Source: an uncultured Polaribacter sp.
GTDB taxonomy: Bacteria > Bacteroidota > Bacteroidia > Flavobacteriales > Flavobacteriaceae
Length of the DNA stretch: 64,000 nt
Assembly: GCF_947496195.1 (NCBI RefSeq)
Contig: NZ_CANMBY010000002.1
Span: 434,001 to 498,000, forward strand
Direction: 5' to 3'
This document shows, piece by piece, positions 9,989 to 18,273 of this stretch. The position numbers were made by a program, and so were the translations under genes. Under the pieces are notes generated by a model. The model worked only from the letters and a program-made list of their open reading frames with translations, was not told the origin of the DNA and searched no databases. Positions within the stretch are counted from its first letter, which is position 1. Every line of letters begins with the position of its first letter.

Positions 9989-11329
9989 TTAAACTTTTTT
10001 CTCAAGTCTAAATTGAAACTTTAGTTTTTCACCCTTTCTATCTACAGTTATTTTAATACGTTTTCCATCTTTCTCTTGAAATTTCTGTATTATTTCACCT
10101 AATTGATATTCGTGTGCTGGCTTATTATTTAATCTTAAAATAATATCATCTACTTTAAGTCCAGCTTTATCTGCAGGAGAATTAGCAACAATATTTCTAA
10201 TTCTGTAAGAAGGTTTAAATTTATATGAAAAGCTTGTTATAAATTTTACAGAATTAGTAGAACTTACACTTTGATTATATGCGTCTGAATATGATCTAAC
10301 ATCTTCTTCTTTTACTAATTGTTTACCATTATAAACTACATCTAAACCGCTCATATTATAATTAAATCCTTTTTTAAAAGAGCCATTTTTCTTAAATGTA
10401 ATTGTATTGTTAGCGTAATTAAACCAAACTATAAATCTTTTTAAAATATTAGAACCAATACTACCATTTCTTTCTTTATACATTCTAGCATTTTTAGTAG
10501 AAATAGAATCTAAAAAAGATACTGTAGGTTGTTCAATTATAAAAGAGCCTAATTTAAAAGTAGAAATTCTACTTCTATTTCCATAAATAGAGCCACTTAG
10601 CCCCTCTCCTAAAATATCATTAAAATGATTGATTGGTGTTACAATTTCTGGTTTCGTATGCTCAAAAAGCCAAATAGCATCACTACCTCCAGAATCTATT
10701 AATAATTTAACATCTGTTAATTTATCACCTATAGTGTCTAATTGAACTTTAGCATCTATAAAAGGTTTTTTTCTATAAAAGTTAAGAGGAAAAGTTTCAC
10801 ATTTTCTACATCGCTTTAATTCATAATTTTCTGGATCGTAAAAGTCAATATATCTATTTTTGTAATTTATTTTAACAACATAATTACTCAACAAATTGTA
10901 GCCAATTATACCATGTATTGTTGTCCCCATTTTACTAGATAAATCAAAATAATCTCTGACTATTACATAAATAGTCTCATCATAACTAACAATGTTTTTT
11001 AAAGAAAGTTTGTTGTTTTTAGATAGTAAAGCTTCTACAGGTTCTCCCTTTCCTAAACCTCTTAAACTAACTTTCTCAACACTATTTAAGCCAATACTAT
11101 CATTTTGAGTGATGTTAAATAATATGGTTTTGCTAACTCCAGAATCTAAAATAAAAGAAAGTTTTTTACCATTAATTTTTAATGGTATTACAATTAAATT
11201 ATTAATAAATTTAAATCTAATTCTTTCCGTTTTTTTATTTTGATTCAAAAAACGAAAGCCTTCTTGTGAGTTAGTAATGTTTGGAATCACAAGCAATAGT
11301 AGAAGTATAAAAATTCTAATTTTAATCAA
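9989..11329 (-). CDS. Secreted retropepsin-like aspartyl protease with PDZ domain
   Basis: 446 aa with an N-terminal signal peptide (cleavage near 'TNSQ'). Two aspartyl-protease halves are visible: FILDSGVSKTILF (about residues 58-70) and LLIDSGGSDAIW (about 210-221), each with an Asp-Ser-Gly catalytic triplet, followed by a C-terminal PDZ domain (SPADKAGLKVDDIILRLNN, about residues 383-401). This architecture is common in Bacteroidetes. A periplasmic or envelope protease role is inferred; the substrate is unknown. Ser in place of Thr in DTG is common in this family. No operon partner. Confidence 0.85.
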   Translation of the reverse strand: MIKIRIFILLLLLVIPNITNSQEGFRFLNQNKKTERIRFKFINNLIVIPLKINGKKLSFILDSGVSKTILFNITQNDSIGLNSVEKVSLRGLGKGEPVEALLSKNNKLSLKNIVSYDETIYVIVRDYFDLSSKMGTTIHGIIGYNLLSNYVVKINYKNRYIDFYDPENYELKRCRKCETFPLNFYRKKPFIDAKVQLDTIGDKLTDVKLLIDSGGSDAIWLFEHTKPEIVTPINHFNDILGEGLSGSIYGNRSRISTFKLGSFIIEQPTVSFLDSISTKNARMYKERNGSIGSNILKRFIVWFNYANNTITFKKNGSFKKGFNYNMSGLDVVYNGKQLVKEEDVRSYSDAYNQSVSSTNSVKFITSFSYKFKPSYRIRNIVANSPADKAGLKVDDIILRLNNKPAHEYQLGEIIQKFQEKDGKRIKITVDRKGEKLKFQFRLEKKV

Positions 11330-11483
11330 AAAAGTAATTTATAATGATGAAAAACAATTTACAAATTAAAGAATAACTATAATAGTTTTTAGTAAAAATT
11401 TAACCTTTTAAAGAAAAGTAAAATCAATCATAAAAATTGAAATTAATTTAAGAAATTTGCAAAAAATAAAAGTAAACAATTTT

Positions 11484-12674
11484 ATGCCAGTTATTTCTAA
11501 AAAAGGTTTAAAAATGCCAGAGTCACCAATTCGTAAATTGGTTCCTTATGCAGAAAATGCAAAAAAAAATGGAGTGCATGTTTTTCATCTAAACATTGGA
11601 CAACCAGACATTAAAACTCCACAAGTTGCTTTAGATGCTGTAAAAAATAATTCTATAGAAACATTATCTTATGCAAGATCTGAAGGCTCAGAAGAATATA
11701 GAACTAAGCTATCTAAATACTATCAGAAAAACGAAATAAACGTTTCTGAGAAAGACTTAATCATAACAACTGGAGGTTCTGAGGCACTTTTATTTACTAT
11801 TGGTAGTATTACAGATCCTGATGATGAAATTATAATTCCAGAGCCATTTTATGCAAATTATAATGGTTTTTCTACGGCTTCTGGTGTAAAAGTAGTACCA
11901 GTAAATTCAAAATTTGAAGATAATTTTGCCTTACCAAAAATCGAAGAATTTGAAAAACTGATAACAGAAAAAACAAAAGCAATTTTAATTTGTAATCCAG
12001 GAAATCCAACAGGGTATTTATACTCTAAAGAAGAAATTGAAAAATTAAAAAAAATTGTATTAAAACACGATTTGTTTTTAATTGCTGATGAAGTTTACAG
12101 AGAATTTACTTATGATGGCTTAAAGCATACTTCTGTATTATCTATAGAAGGATTAGAAAATAACGCTATAGTTATAGATTCTGTTTCTAAACGTTACAGC
12201 ATGTGTGGTGCTAGAATTGGATGTATTGTTTCTAAAAACGAAGAATTTATAAAAACTGCTATAAAATTTGCCCAAGCAAGATTAAGTCCACCAACTTATG
12301 CTTTAATTGCAAGTGAAGCAGCTCTAGACACCCCACAAAGTTATTTTGATGAAGTCATTGAAGAATATGTAGAAAGAAGAAATACACTTACTCAAGAATT
12401 AGAAAAAATAGAGGGTGTTAGTGTAGCAAAACCAAAAGGTGCTTTTTATTGTGTTGTTCAATTACCAGTAAAAGACACAGACCATTTTGCTCAATGGATT
12501 TTAGAGAAATTCAATTCGAATAATCAAACAATTATGGTTGCTCCTGCAAGCGGGTTTTACTCTACTGAAGGAGAAGGAAAAAACCAAGTAAGGATAGCTT
12601 ATGTATTAAATAAAAAAGATTTAATACGCTCTGTTGAAATTTTAAAAGAAGCTTTAGAGGCTTATCCTAACTAA
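11484..12674 (+). CDS. PLP-dependent class I aminotransferase
   Basis: 396 aa from MPVISKKGLKMPESPIRKL; the frame opens nine codons earlier with TTG, which is disfavoured. It is a fold-type I aminotransferase: PNPGNPTG-like ICNPGNPTGYLYSKEEI, the DEVY motif (IADEVYREF) and the PLP lysine in DSVSKRYSMCGARIGC. Aspartate or aromatic amino acids are the likely substrates; sequence alone does not settle it. murB follows with no gap, so the two are probably co-transcribed. Confidence 0.9.
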   Translation: MPVISKKGLKMPESPIRKLVPYAENAKKNGVHVFHLNIGQPDIKTPQVALDAVKNNSIETLSYARSEGSEEYRTKLSKYYQKNEINVSEKDLIITTGGSEALLFTIGSITDPDDEIIIPEPFYANYNGFSTASGVKVVPVNSKFEDNFALPKIEEFEKLITEKTKAILICNPGNPTGYLYSKEEIEKLKKIVLKHDLFLIADEVYREFTYDGLKHTSVLSIEGLENNAIVIDSVSKRYSMCGARIGCIVSKNEEFIKTAIKFAQARLSPPTYALIASEAALDTPQSYFDEVIEEYVERRNTLTQELEKIEGVSVAKPKGAFYCVVQLPVKDTDHFAQWILEKFNSNNQTIMVAPASGFYSTEGEGKNQVRIAYVLNKKDLIRSVEILKEALEAYPN

Positions 12675-13682
12675 TTGAATATCGAAGAAAACATATCATT
12701 AAAAAACTACAATACTTTTGGTATTGATGTAACAGCTAAACGCTTTATTTGTATTGATTCTGTTTATCAACTTAAAGAACTTTTAAAAGTTGAAAAAGAT
12801 ATTTTTTTAATTTCTGGAGGCAGCAATATGTTGCTCACTAAAAATATTGAAAAATTAGTTGTACATATTGATATTAAAGGCGTTTCTATTGATCATGAAA
12901 ATGAAAATGAAGTTTTTTTAACAGTTAATGCTGGTGAAAATTGGCATGAATTTGTGCTTTGGTGTGTAGACAATAATTATGGAGGACTTGAAAATTTATC
13001 TTTAATACCTGGAAATGTAGGTACTTGCCCAATACAAAATATTGGTGCTTATGGAGTTGAAGTTAAAGATACCATTACTAAAGTTGAAACTTTGCATATT
13101 GAAACAGGTAAATTAGTACAGTTTTCTAATGAAGAATGTAAATTTGGTTATAGAAATTCAATTTTTAAAAACGAAGTAAAAGGGAATTATATTATAACAT
13201 CTGTAAGTTTTAAATTAACAAAACAAAACCATAATTTTAATACTTCTTATGGTGCTATAGAAACAGAACTTACTTCAAAAAACATAACTAAACCAAATCT
13301 AAAAAATATTTCTGATGCAGTAATTGCTATAAGAAAATCTAAGTTACCAGATCCAAAAGAAATTGGAAATAGTGGAAGTTTTTTTAAAAATCCTGTAATA
13401 ACCAAAGCTCATTTTTTAACACTTCAAAAAACGTATCCAGAAATACCAAGTTACATTGTTTCAGAAAACCAAGTTAAAGTTCCTGCTGGTTGGTTAATTG
13501 AAAAAGCTGGTTTTAAAGGAAAAAGATTTGGCGATTTTGGGGTTCATAAAAAACAAGCTTTAGTACTTGTTAATTATAATAATGCTACTGGAAAAGATAT
13601 TTATAATTTAGCTGAAACTATTCAAAAAGAGATAAAATCTAAGTTTGATATAAAGTTAGAAATAGAAGTAAACGTAATTTAA
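12675..13682 (+). CDS. murB: UDP-N-acetylenolpyruvoylglucosamine reductase
   Basis: 335 aa, the normal size for MurB, which reduces enolpyruvyl-UDP-GlcNAc to UDP-MurNAc with NADPH and FAD. Visible motifs are SLKNYNTFGI at the N terminus, FLISGGSNMLL and IPGNVGTCPIQNIGAYG (FAD binding), YRNSIFK, and the catalytic serine region GNSGSFFKNP. The start is a TTG placed immediately after the TAA of the aminotransferase. No ATG exists before the conserved NYNTFGI, so TTG initiation is well supported and suggests translational coupling. Confidence 0.95.
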   Translation: MNIEENISLKNYNTFGIDVTAKRFICIDSVYQLKELLKVEKDIFLISGGSNMLLTKNIEKLVVHIDIKGVSIDHENENEVFLTVNAGENWHEFVLWCVDNNYGGLENLSLIPGNVGTCPIQNIGAYGVEVKDTITKVETLHIETGKLVQFSNEECKFGYRNSIFKNEVKGNYIITSVSFKLTKQNHNFNTSYGAIETELTSKNITKPNLKNISDAVIAIRKSKLPDPKEIGNSGSFFKNPVITKAHFLTLQKTYPEIPSYIVSENQVKVPAGWLIEKAGFKGKRFGDFGVHKKQALVLVNYNNATGKDIYNLAETIQKEIKSKFDIKLEIEVNVI

Positions 13683-13730
13683 AAACTACAAATCAAAGTC
13701 AATTGGATTTCATTAGAAGAAGTCTATTTT

Positions 13731-13738
13731 GTATCTTT
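13731..13738 (+). promoter_or_regulatory. -7 box ahead of the small membrane protein gene
   Basis: TATCTTTG, a full match to TAnnTTTG, 20 bases before the ATG at 13758. It may drive the run 13758-16864. A TTG lies 26 bases upstream, somewhat too far. Confidence 0.55.
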
Positions 13739-13757
13739 GTAACTCATAAAAAACACG

Positions 13758-13961
13758 ATGAAATTATTATTTATTACTTTAGGGTTATTAGCCTTAGGAA
13801 TTGCAGGAATTGCAATAAAAATATGGGCTAAAAAAGATGGTGAATTTGCAGGAACTTGTGCTAGCCAAAACCCAATGTTAAATAAAAGTGGAGAAGCTTG
13901 TGGATTTTGTGGCAAAACTCCAGATCAATTTGATTCTTGCTCTGAACCTCAGCATAATTAA
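13758..13961 (+). CDS. Small membrane-anchored cysteine-rich protein
   Basis: 67 aa: one N-terminal hydrophobic helix (about residues 2-22), then a short tail with five cysteines, including CASQNP and ACGFCGKTPDQF. The CGFCG block could bind a metal or form disulfides. Similar short proteins are often annotated 'membrane or secreted protein' in Flavobacteriaceae (from memory). The function is unknown. It is followed after 13 bases by the glycosyltransferase gene and has its own -7 box. Confidence 0.75.
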   Translation: MKLLFITLGLLALGIAGIAIKIWAKKDGEFAGTCASQNPMLNKSGEACGFCGKTPDQFDSCSEPQHN

Positions 13962-13974
13962 GCCTTTTTAGATA

Positions 13975-15078
13975 ATGATTTTAACTGTAATTTTCTACAT
14001 ATTTGTAGCATGTACAGCAATACAAATTGTTTATTATCTAATTTTTTCTTCTGTTCTTTTCAGAAATAAAAACAAAGAATTACATACTGACACTCCTCCT
14101 ATTTCACTAATAATTTACGTTAAAAATAGTGGTGATTATTTATCTAAAAACTTAAAATATTTTAAAGAACAAAATTATCCAAACTTCGAAATTCTACTCG
14201 TTAATAATGCTTCTATAGATAATACAGATGATATTTTAGAAGATATAAGAGAGCATGATAAATCTATTAGAATTATAGATGTAGAAAATAACGAATCTTT
14301 TTGGGGTAATAAAAAATACACCTATACTTTAGCCATTAAAGCAGCAAAACACGAACATTTGTTATTTTCTGAGATTGACGTAAAACCTATCTCAAAAAAT
14401 TGGATTTTAGAAATGAGTAAACATTTCTCATTAAAAAAATCTATAGTTTTAGGATACAAAAAATATAGTCTAAAAAGTTCTTTAACAAACTTAGTTATAC
14501 GTTTAGATAATTTATTACAAACTTTAAAGTCGTTTTCATTTGCTAAATTTAATAGTGGTTTTTCTGCATCTTCAAAAAACTATGCATTTACAAAATCGGA
14601 ATTTTTTAGAGTAAAGGGTTTTATAAATCACATAAAAATAAGAGAAGGCAAAGACGACTTATTTATAAAAGACGCCATAAATAATCATAATATAGCCTTT
14701 TCTAATACTGAAGATAGTTTTGTAGAATGTTTAGAAAAAACTAGCTTAAAACAATGGTTTACAAACAAAAGAAATCAACTTAACTTACAAAATAAGTATT
14801 CTCTTAAGAATAAATTTCTTCTTTTTTTATTTAGCTTAACTAAATATTTAACTTATATACTTTGTGCTGTCTTGTTTTTCTTTTATCCTTGGAAACATAT
14901 ACTATTAATTATTATAAGTTACTTTGTAACACAATTTATAGTAATGGGTATTGCAACAAAAAAGTTTAAAGAACCACATTTAATCTTTTTACTTCCTGTT
15001 TTAGATATTTATCTAGTATTGATTCAAATTACTATATTTATATCTAATTTGATATCAAAACCAAGTCATTGGAAATAA
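13975..15078 (+). CDS. Membrane glycosyltransferase, family 2
   Basis: 367 aa. One membrane helix at the N terminus (about residues 3-25), a GT-A domain (ISLIIYVKNSGDYL, ILLVNNASIDNTDDIL, and a metal-site-like FSEIDVKP), and two to three helices after about residue 275. The second motif is E-I-D rather than a strict DxD. The acceptor and sugar cannot be told. The last 10 bases overlap the sigma factor gene, so the two are translationally linked. Confidence 0.82.
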   Translation: MILTVIFYIFVACTAIQIVYYLIFSSVLFRNKNKELHTDTPPISLIIYVKNSGDYLSKNLKYFKEQNYPNFEILLVNNASIDNTDDILEDIREHDKSIRIIDVENNESFWGNKKYTYTLAIKAAKHEHLLFSEIDVKPISKNWILEMSKHFSLKKSIVLGYKKYSLKSSLTNLVIRLDNLLQTLKSFSFAKFNSGFSASSKNYAFTKSEFFRVKGFINHIKIREGKDDLFIKDAINNHNIAFSNTEDSFVECLEKTSLKQWFTNKRNQLNLQNKYSLKNKFLLFLFSLTKYLTYILCAVLFFFYPWKHILLIIISYFVTQFIVMGIATKKFKEPHLIFLLPVLDIYLVLIQITIFISNLISKPSHWK

Positions 15079-15632
15079 ATCACGATAACATTAAAGTTAA
15101 TATTTCAAAAGCAAAAGAAGGTAATCAAGCTGCTTTTAGATTTTTACTTAACAATTTTTGGAATGATGTTTATTTGTTTCTTTTAAAAAGAACAAATAGT
15201 GAAAATGATGCAGAAGATATAGCTATCCAAGCATTTTCTAAAGCATTTGATAAAATTGAAACCTATGATGATAATTTTGTTTTTAAAACTTGGTTAATTA
15301 CTATTGCTAAAAATGTTCATATAGACCTTAAAAGAAAAAAAGATATATCTATTACAACTGATACTTCTAAAGAACAAGAAGAAAAAGTTTACATGGTTGT
15401 TGATGAAAATCCTACACCTGAAGATGAAATTATTAGAGAACAAAATTTAGCTAAACTTTTAAGAGATATAAAGCAATTAAAACCTAAATATCAAGAAGTA
15501 ATACAACTAAGATATTTTCAAGAATTAAGTTATAAAGAAATTTCTAATCAAATTAATGAACCTATTAATAACGTTAAGGTTAAATTATTACGTTCAAAAA
15601 AACTGTTAGCAGAAATCATTAAAAAATCTTAG
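15069..15632 (+). CDS. Sigma-70 family (ECF-type) RNA polymerase sigma factor
   Basis: 187 aa. Region 2 is seen in AFRFLLNNFW, DAEDIAIQAFSKAFDKI and FKTWLITIAKNVHIDLKRK; region 4 is seen in KYQEVIQLRYFQELSYKEI and the recognition helix NNVKVKLLRSKKLL. The start is a TTG that overlaps the glycosyltransferase stop by 10 bases; no ATG is available before region 2. No anti-sigma gene is adjacent: the neighbours are a glycosyltransferase and an Nramp-like transporter. Promoter targets are unknown. Confidence 0.92.
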   Translation: MEINHDNIKVNISKAKEGNQAAFRFLLNNFWNDVYLFLLKRTNSENDAEDIAIQAFSKAFDKIETYDDNFVFKTWLITIAKNVHIDLKRKKDISITTDTSKEQEEKVYMVVDENPTPEDEIIREQNLAKLLRDIKQLKPKYQEVIQLRYFQELSYKEISNQINEPINNVKVKLLRSKKLLAEIIKKS

Positions 15633-15634
15633 AA

Positions 15635-16864
15635 ATGAGAAAAGGGTTTCTACAAACTTTAGGGCCAGGTTTATTATTTGCAGGTGCAGCTATTGGTGTT
15701 TCTCATTTAGTACAATCTACAAAAGCTGGTGCAGATTTTGGCTTTGGATTACTTTGGGCATTACTATTAGTACATATTTTTAAATATCCCTTTTTTCAGT
15801 TTGGGCCACGTTATGCAGCTGCTACTGGAGAAACATTATTGGAGGGTTACAAAAAATTAGGTAAACCAGTATTAGCCATCTATTATGTGCTAAACTTTAT
15901 CACAATATTTATTATTCAAGCAGCAGTTACCATTGTTACAGCTGCTTTAGCAACTCAGTTATTTGGTTCTTTTACTTCTGCATTTAATTTGGCAATTTGG
16001 TCTAGTATTATATTATTAGTGAGTGTAGTAATTTTAATAATTGGGAAATATAACCTACTTGACAAATTGATGAAATATATTATTATTCTCTTATCAATAA
16101 GTACAATTGCAGCAGTTTCTATAGCTTTTTATAATTCAACAGAATCTTATGATGTTAGTCAGATTGTACCTTCTGGTAGTGTAGAAATTACATTTTTAAT
16201 TGCCTTTTTAGGGTGGATGCCAGGACCAATGGATATTTCTATTTGGCATTCAATTTGGTCTGTAGAAAAATCTAAAAACTCTTTTATCAAAATTAAACCT
16301 AAAGATGCCATTTTCGATTTTAATGTGGGCTATATAGGCACACTAATTTTAGGAATTTGTTTTGTTCTTTTAGGTGCCTTAGTCATGTATAAATCTGGTG
16401 AAACATTTTCAAATAAAGGTGCTGTTTTCGCATCACAACTTATAGATTTATATACCAAAAACTTAGGTAGTTTTTCATATATTTTTATAGCTATTGCTGC
16501 ATTTACAACAATGTTTAGTACAACTATAACAACTTTAGATGCATCTCCTAGAAGTATGAATATTAGCACAAAACTACTAACTAGAAAAGAATTTAAATAC
16601 GGATATTGGTTTTGGATAATTTTACTTTTTTTAGGTACTTTTCTAATACTTAGATATTTTATGGATAGTATGGGTAGTCTTGTAAAAATAGCTACTATTT
16701 TATCTTTTTTAACTGCGCCATTTTATGCAATTTTAAATACAATTTTAATTACTGGAATACACACTCCACAAGAACACAGACCATCACTTTTTACAAAAAT
16801 ACTAAGCATAGTTGGAATTTTATTTTTAATAGGATTTAGCATTTGGTTTTTAACAAGTATTTAA
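15635..16864 (+). CDS. Nramp-family-like transporter with altered metal-site motifs
   Basis: 409 aa with about eleven membrane helices, starting 2 bases after the sigma gene stop. The overall pattern is Nramp/MntH-like (GPGLLFAGAAIGVSHLVQS in helix 1, ATGETLLEGYKKLG, a helix-6 region FLGWMPGPMDISIWHS). However, the canonical DPGN of helix 1 reads A-A-I-G and the helix-6 Met-Pro-His reads Met-Pro-Gly (about residues 195-198). Those positions form the Mn/Fe site in known Nramps, so the ion may differ. Transport of a divalent cation is inferred only from the fold. Confidence 0.75.
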   Translation: MRKGFLQTLGPGLLFAGAAIGVSHLVQSTKAGADFGFGLLWALLLVHIFKYPFFQFGPRYAAATGETLLEGYKKLGKPVLAIYYVLNFITIFIIQAAVTIVTAALATQLFGSFTSAFNLAIWSSIILLVSVVILIIGKYNLLDKLMKYIIILLSISTIAAVSIAFYNSTESYDVSQIVPSGSVEITFLIAFLGWMPGPMDISIWHSIWSVEKSKNSFIKIKPKDAIFDFNVGYIGTLILGICFVLLGALVMYKSGETFSNKGAVFASQLIDLYTKNLGSFSYIFIAIAAFTTMFSTTITTLDASPRSMNISTKLLTRKEFKYGYWFWIILLFLGTFLILRYFMDSMGSLVKIATILSFLTAPFYAILNTILITGIHTPQEHRPSLFTKILSIVGILFLIGFSIWFLTSI

Positions 16865-16876
16865 TTCTTTTCTTCG

Positions 16877-16884
16877 TAAATTTG
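16877..16884 (+). promoter_or_regulatory. -7 box of lipA
   Basis: TAAATTTG matches TAnnTTTG and lies 26 bases before the lipA ATG, in the gap after the transporter gene. No well-spaced TTG. Confidence 0.55.
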
Positions 16885-16909
16885 CATTATATTTTTTGAT
16901 GAATTTGAT

Positions 16910-17785
16910 ATGGCAGTAGAAACAATTATAGCTCCTGAAAGACCTAAAAAACCAAAATGGCTTCGTGTAAAGTTACCTGTAGGTAAAAAATACACAGAAC
17001 TAAGAGGTTTAGTAGATAAGTATAAATTAAATACTATTTGTACAAGTGGTAGCTGTCCAAATATGGGTGAATGCTGGGGAGAAGGTACTGCAACCTTTAT
17101 GATTCTTGGAAACATCTGTACACGTTCTTGTGGTTTTTGTGGTGTAAAAACAGGGAGACCAGATACTGTTGAATGGGATGAGCCTGAAAAAGTAGCTCGT
17201 TCTATAAAAATTATGGGAATTAAACATGCTGTAATTACTTCTGTAGATAGAGACGATTTAAAAGATGGTGGTTCTATTATTTGGGCAGAAACAGTAGATG
17301 CAATTAGAAGGGCAAACCCAAATACAACTTTAGAAACTTTAATTCCAGATTTTCAAGGAAATACCAAACAAATAGATAGAATTATTGAGGTTCATCCAGA
17401 AGTAGTTTCACATAACATGGAAACTGTAAGGAGATTGACTCGTGAAGTACGTATACAAGCTAAATACGACAGAAGTTTAGGTGTTTTAAAATACTTAAAA
17501 GAAAATGGCATGCGTACAAAAACTGGCTTAATGCTTGGATTAGGAGAAAAGGAAGAAGAAGTAATACAAACTATGAAAGATTTACGTGAAGTAAATTGTG
17601 ATATTATTACGATTGGTCAGTATTTACAACCTACAAAAAATCATTTACCTGTTAAAGAATTTATTACTCCAGAGCAATTTAAAAAATACGAAACAATAGG
17701 TTTAGAAATGGGCTTTATGTATGTAGAAAGTGGTGCATTAGTTCGTTCTTCATACAAAGCACATAAACACGCCCAAGATCTTTAA
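16910..17785 (+). CDS. lipA: Lipoyl synthase
   Basis: 291-aa radical SAM enzyme that inserts two sulfurs into protein-bound octanoate. All ligands are visible: auxiliary cluster cysteines 44, 49 and 55 ([12 protein letters not shown]), radical-SAM cysteines 70, 74 and 77 (CTRSCGFC), and the C-terminal RSSYKAH serine ligand. Length is typical. It probably serves the 2-oxoacid dehydrogenases whose E3 component (lpdA) lies at 27397. Own -7 box at 16877; no clear terminator before the non-coding region. Confidence 0.97.
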   Translation: MAVETIIAPERPKKPKWLRVKLPVGKKYTELRGLVDKYKLNTICTSGSCPNMGECWGEGTATFMILGNICTRSCGFCGVKTGRPDTVEWDEPEKVARSIKIMGIKHAVITSVDRDDLKDGGSIIWAETVDAIRRANPNTTLETLIPDFQGNTKQIDRIIEVHPEVVSHNMETVRRLTREVRIQAKYDRSLGVLKYLKENGMRTKTGLMLGLGEKEEEVIQTMKDLREVNCDIITIGQYLQPTKNHLPVKEFITPEQFKKYETIGLEMGFMYVESGALVRSSYKAHKHAQDL

Positions 17786-17828
17786 AAATTTTGTTAAAAT
17801 AAAAATATATTAGGTTCAAATAAAAATT

Positions 17829-17844
17829 TGGCACGAAGCTTGCA
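17829..17844 (+). promoter_or_regulatory. Sigma-54 (RpoN) promoter
   Basis: TGGCAC (17829-17834), five bases GAAGC, then TTGCA (17840-17844). This is an exact match to the -24/-12 consensus TGGCACG-N4-TTGCA, with the preferred T before TGG. The predicted start of transcription, 12 bases beyond the -12 C, is about 17855. A sigma-54 promoter needs an enhancer-binding ATPase; none is encoded in this window. Confidence 0.88.
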
Positions 17845-17854
17845 AATTAAAAAA

Positions 17855-17938
17855 TGAAAGCAAAAGTTAAATTGTTTTCATTGTGTAAATTATTTGAATT
17901 AGTTGACTTAAAAGGCTGTTTTTCACAGCCTTTTTTTT
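17855..17938 (+). ncRNA. Predicted sigma-54-dependent small RNA, about 84 nt
   Basis: Bounded by the sigma-54 start at about 17855 and an intrinsic terminator ending in eight Ts at 17938. The 5' end folds into a 9-bp hairpin (17855-17863 with 17872-17880, one G-U pair) beginning exactly at the predicted start. A 30-nt AU-rich linker follows, then the terminator hairpin. That is the classic layout of a trans-acting bacterial sRNA. An open frame of 30 codons begins with ATG at 17854, but the start would have almost no leader and would run through both hairpins, so a peptide is the less likely reading. The target is unknown. Confidence 0.7.
17911..17938 (+). terminator. Intrinsic terminator of the sigma-54 RNA
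   Basis: AAAGGCTGT pairs with ACAGCCTTT around a 5-base loop TTTTC, followed by an unbroken T-tract to 17938. A strong, GC-containing hairpin in an AT-rich setting. Confidence 0.93.
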
Positions 17939-17944
17939 ATGCAT

Positions 17945-17978
17945 AAAAAAAATCGTCTAGAATTTTCTACACGATTTT
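17945..17978 (-). terminator. Reverse-strand intrinsic terminator without an assigned gene
   Basis: Read on the reverse strand, AAAATCGT and TAGAA pair with TTCTA and ACGATTTT with one C/G-flanked mismatch, followed by eight Ts. It faces the sigma-54 RNA terminator with only ATGCAT between the two T-tracts. It implies a reverse-strand transcript ending here, either a separate short RNA or read-through from 18126. Confidence 0.65.
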
Positions 17979-18125
17979 ATACATTTGACAATATCCCCTT
18001 AAAATATAGCCAAACTTTTTTTTTAACTATTAACCACAACAAAGAAACAATTATAAAACTACGTTTTTATACTAATTCGATTAATGGTTTAATTAGCAAG
18101 TCTAATTGTAATTTAAAATAGGTAT

Positions 18126-18153
18126 AAAAAAAACACCGCATAAAAACGGTGTT
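18126..18153 (-). terminator. Reverse-strand intrinsic terminator
   Basis: On the reverse strand AACACCG pairs with CGGTGTT around an 8-base loop and runs into eight Ts. It is 170 bases beyond the cystathionine beta-synthase stop, so it ends either that mRNA or the short RNA proposed at 18126-18212. Confidence 0.85.
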
Positions 18154-18212
18154 CCAATCTTAACAATTATAAATCCCCCAACTTATAATAATCGTTATAT
18201 TATTTCTTAAAT
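18126..18212 (-). ncRNA. Candidate small RNA, about 87 nt
   Basis: A -7 box TATATTTG (reverse strand, 18219-18226) would start a transcript at about 18212, which would end at the terminator in 18126-18153. No open frame of note lies between. An AATAAT/ATTATT hairpin precedes a GGGGG stretch, then the terminator. No TTG occurs at the right distance, but direct repeats phased by 21 bp lie upstream (18274-18303), suggesting activator dependence. It could instead be the 3' untranslated part of the upstream gene. Confidence 0.4.
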
Positions 18213-18218
18213 ACACTA

Positions 18219-18226
18219 CAAATATA
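18219..18226 (-). promoter_or_regulatory. -7 box of the candidate small RNA
   Basis: Reverse strand TATATTTG matches TAnnTTTG. The usual -33 TTG is absent, as expected for an activator-dependent promoter. Confidence 0.45.
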
Positions 18227-18273
18227 GTTTAGGAATTAAAGTTTTATTTACCTGAATCGTTCACAAGCAATCA

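Noticed and set aside
17854..17946. 30-codon peptide starting at the predicted sigma-54 transcription start
   Set aside because: No leader for ribosome binding, and the frame runs through both hairpins and past the T-tract; kept only as the less likely alternative to an sRNA.
17939..18121. 60-codon open frame on the + strand in the non-coding region
   Set aside because: It starts inside a terminator palindrome, has low-complexity composition and no resemblance to a protein family; the reverse-strand terminator lies inside it.
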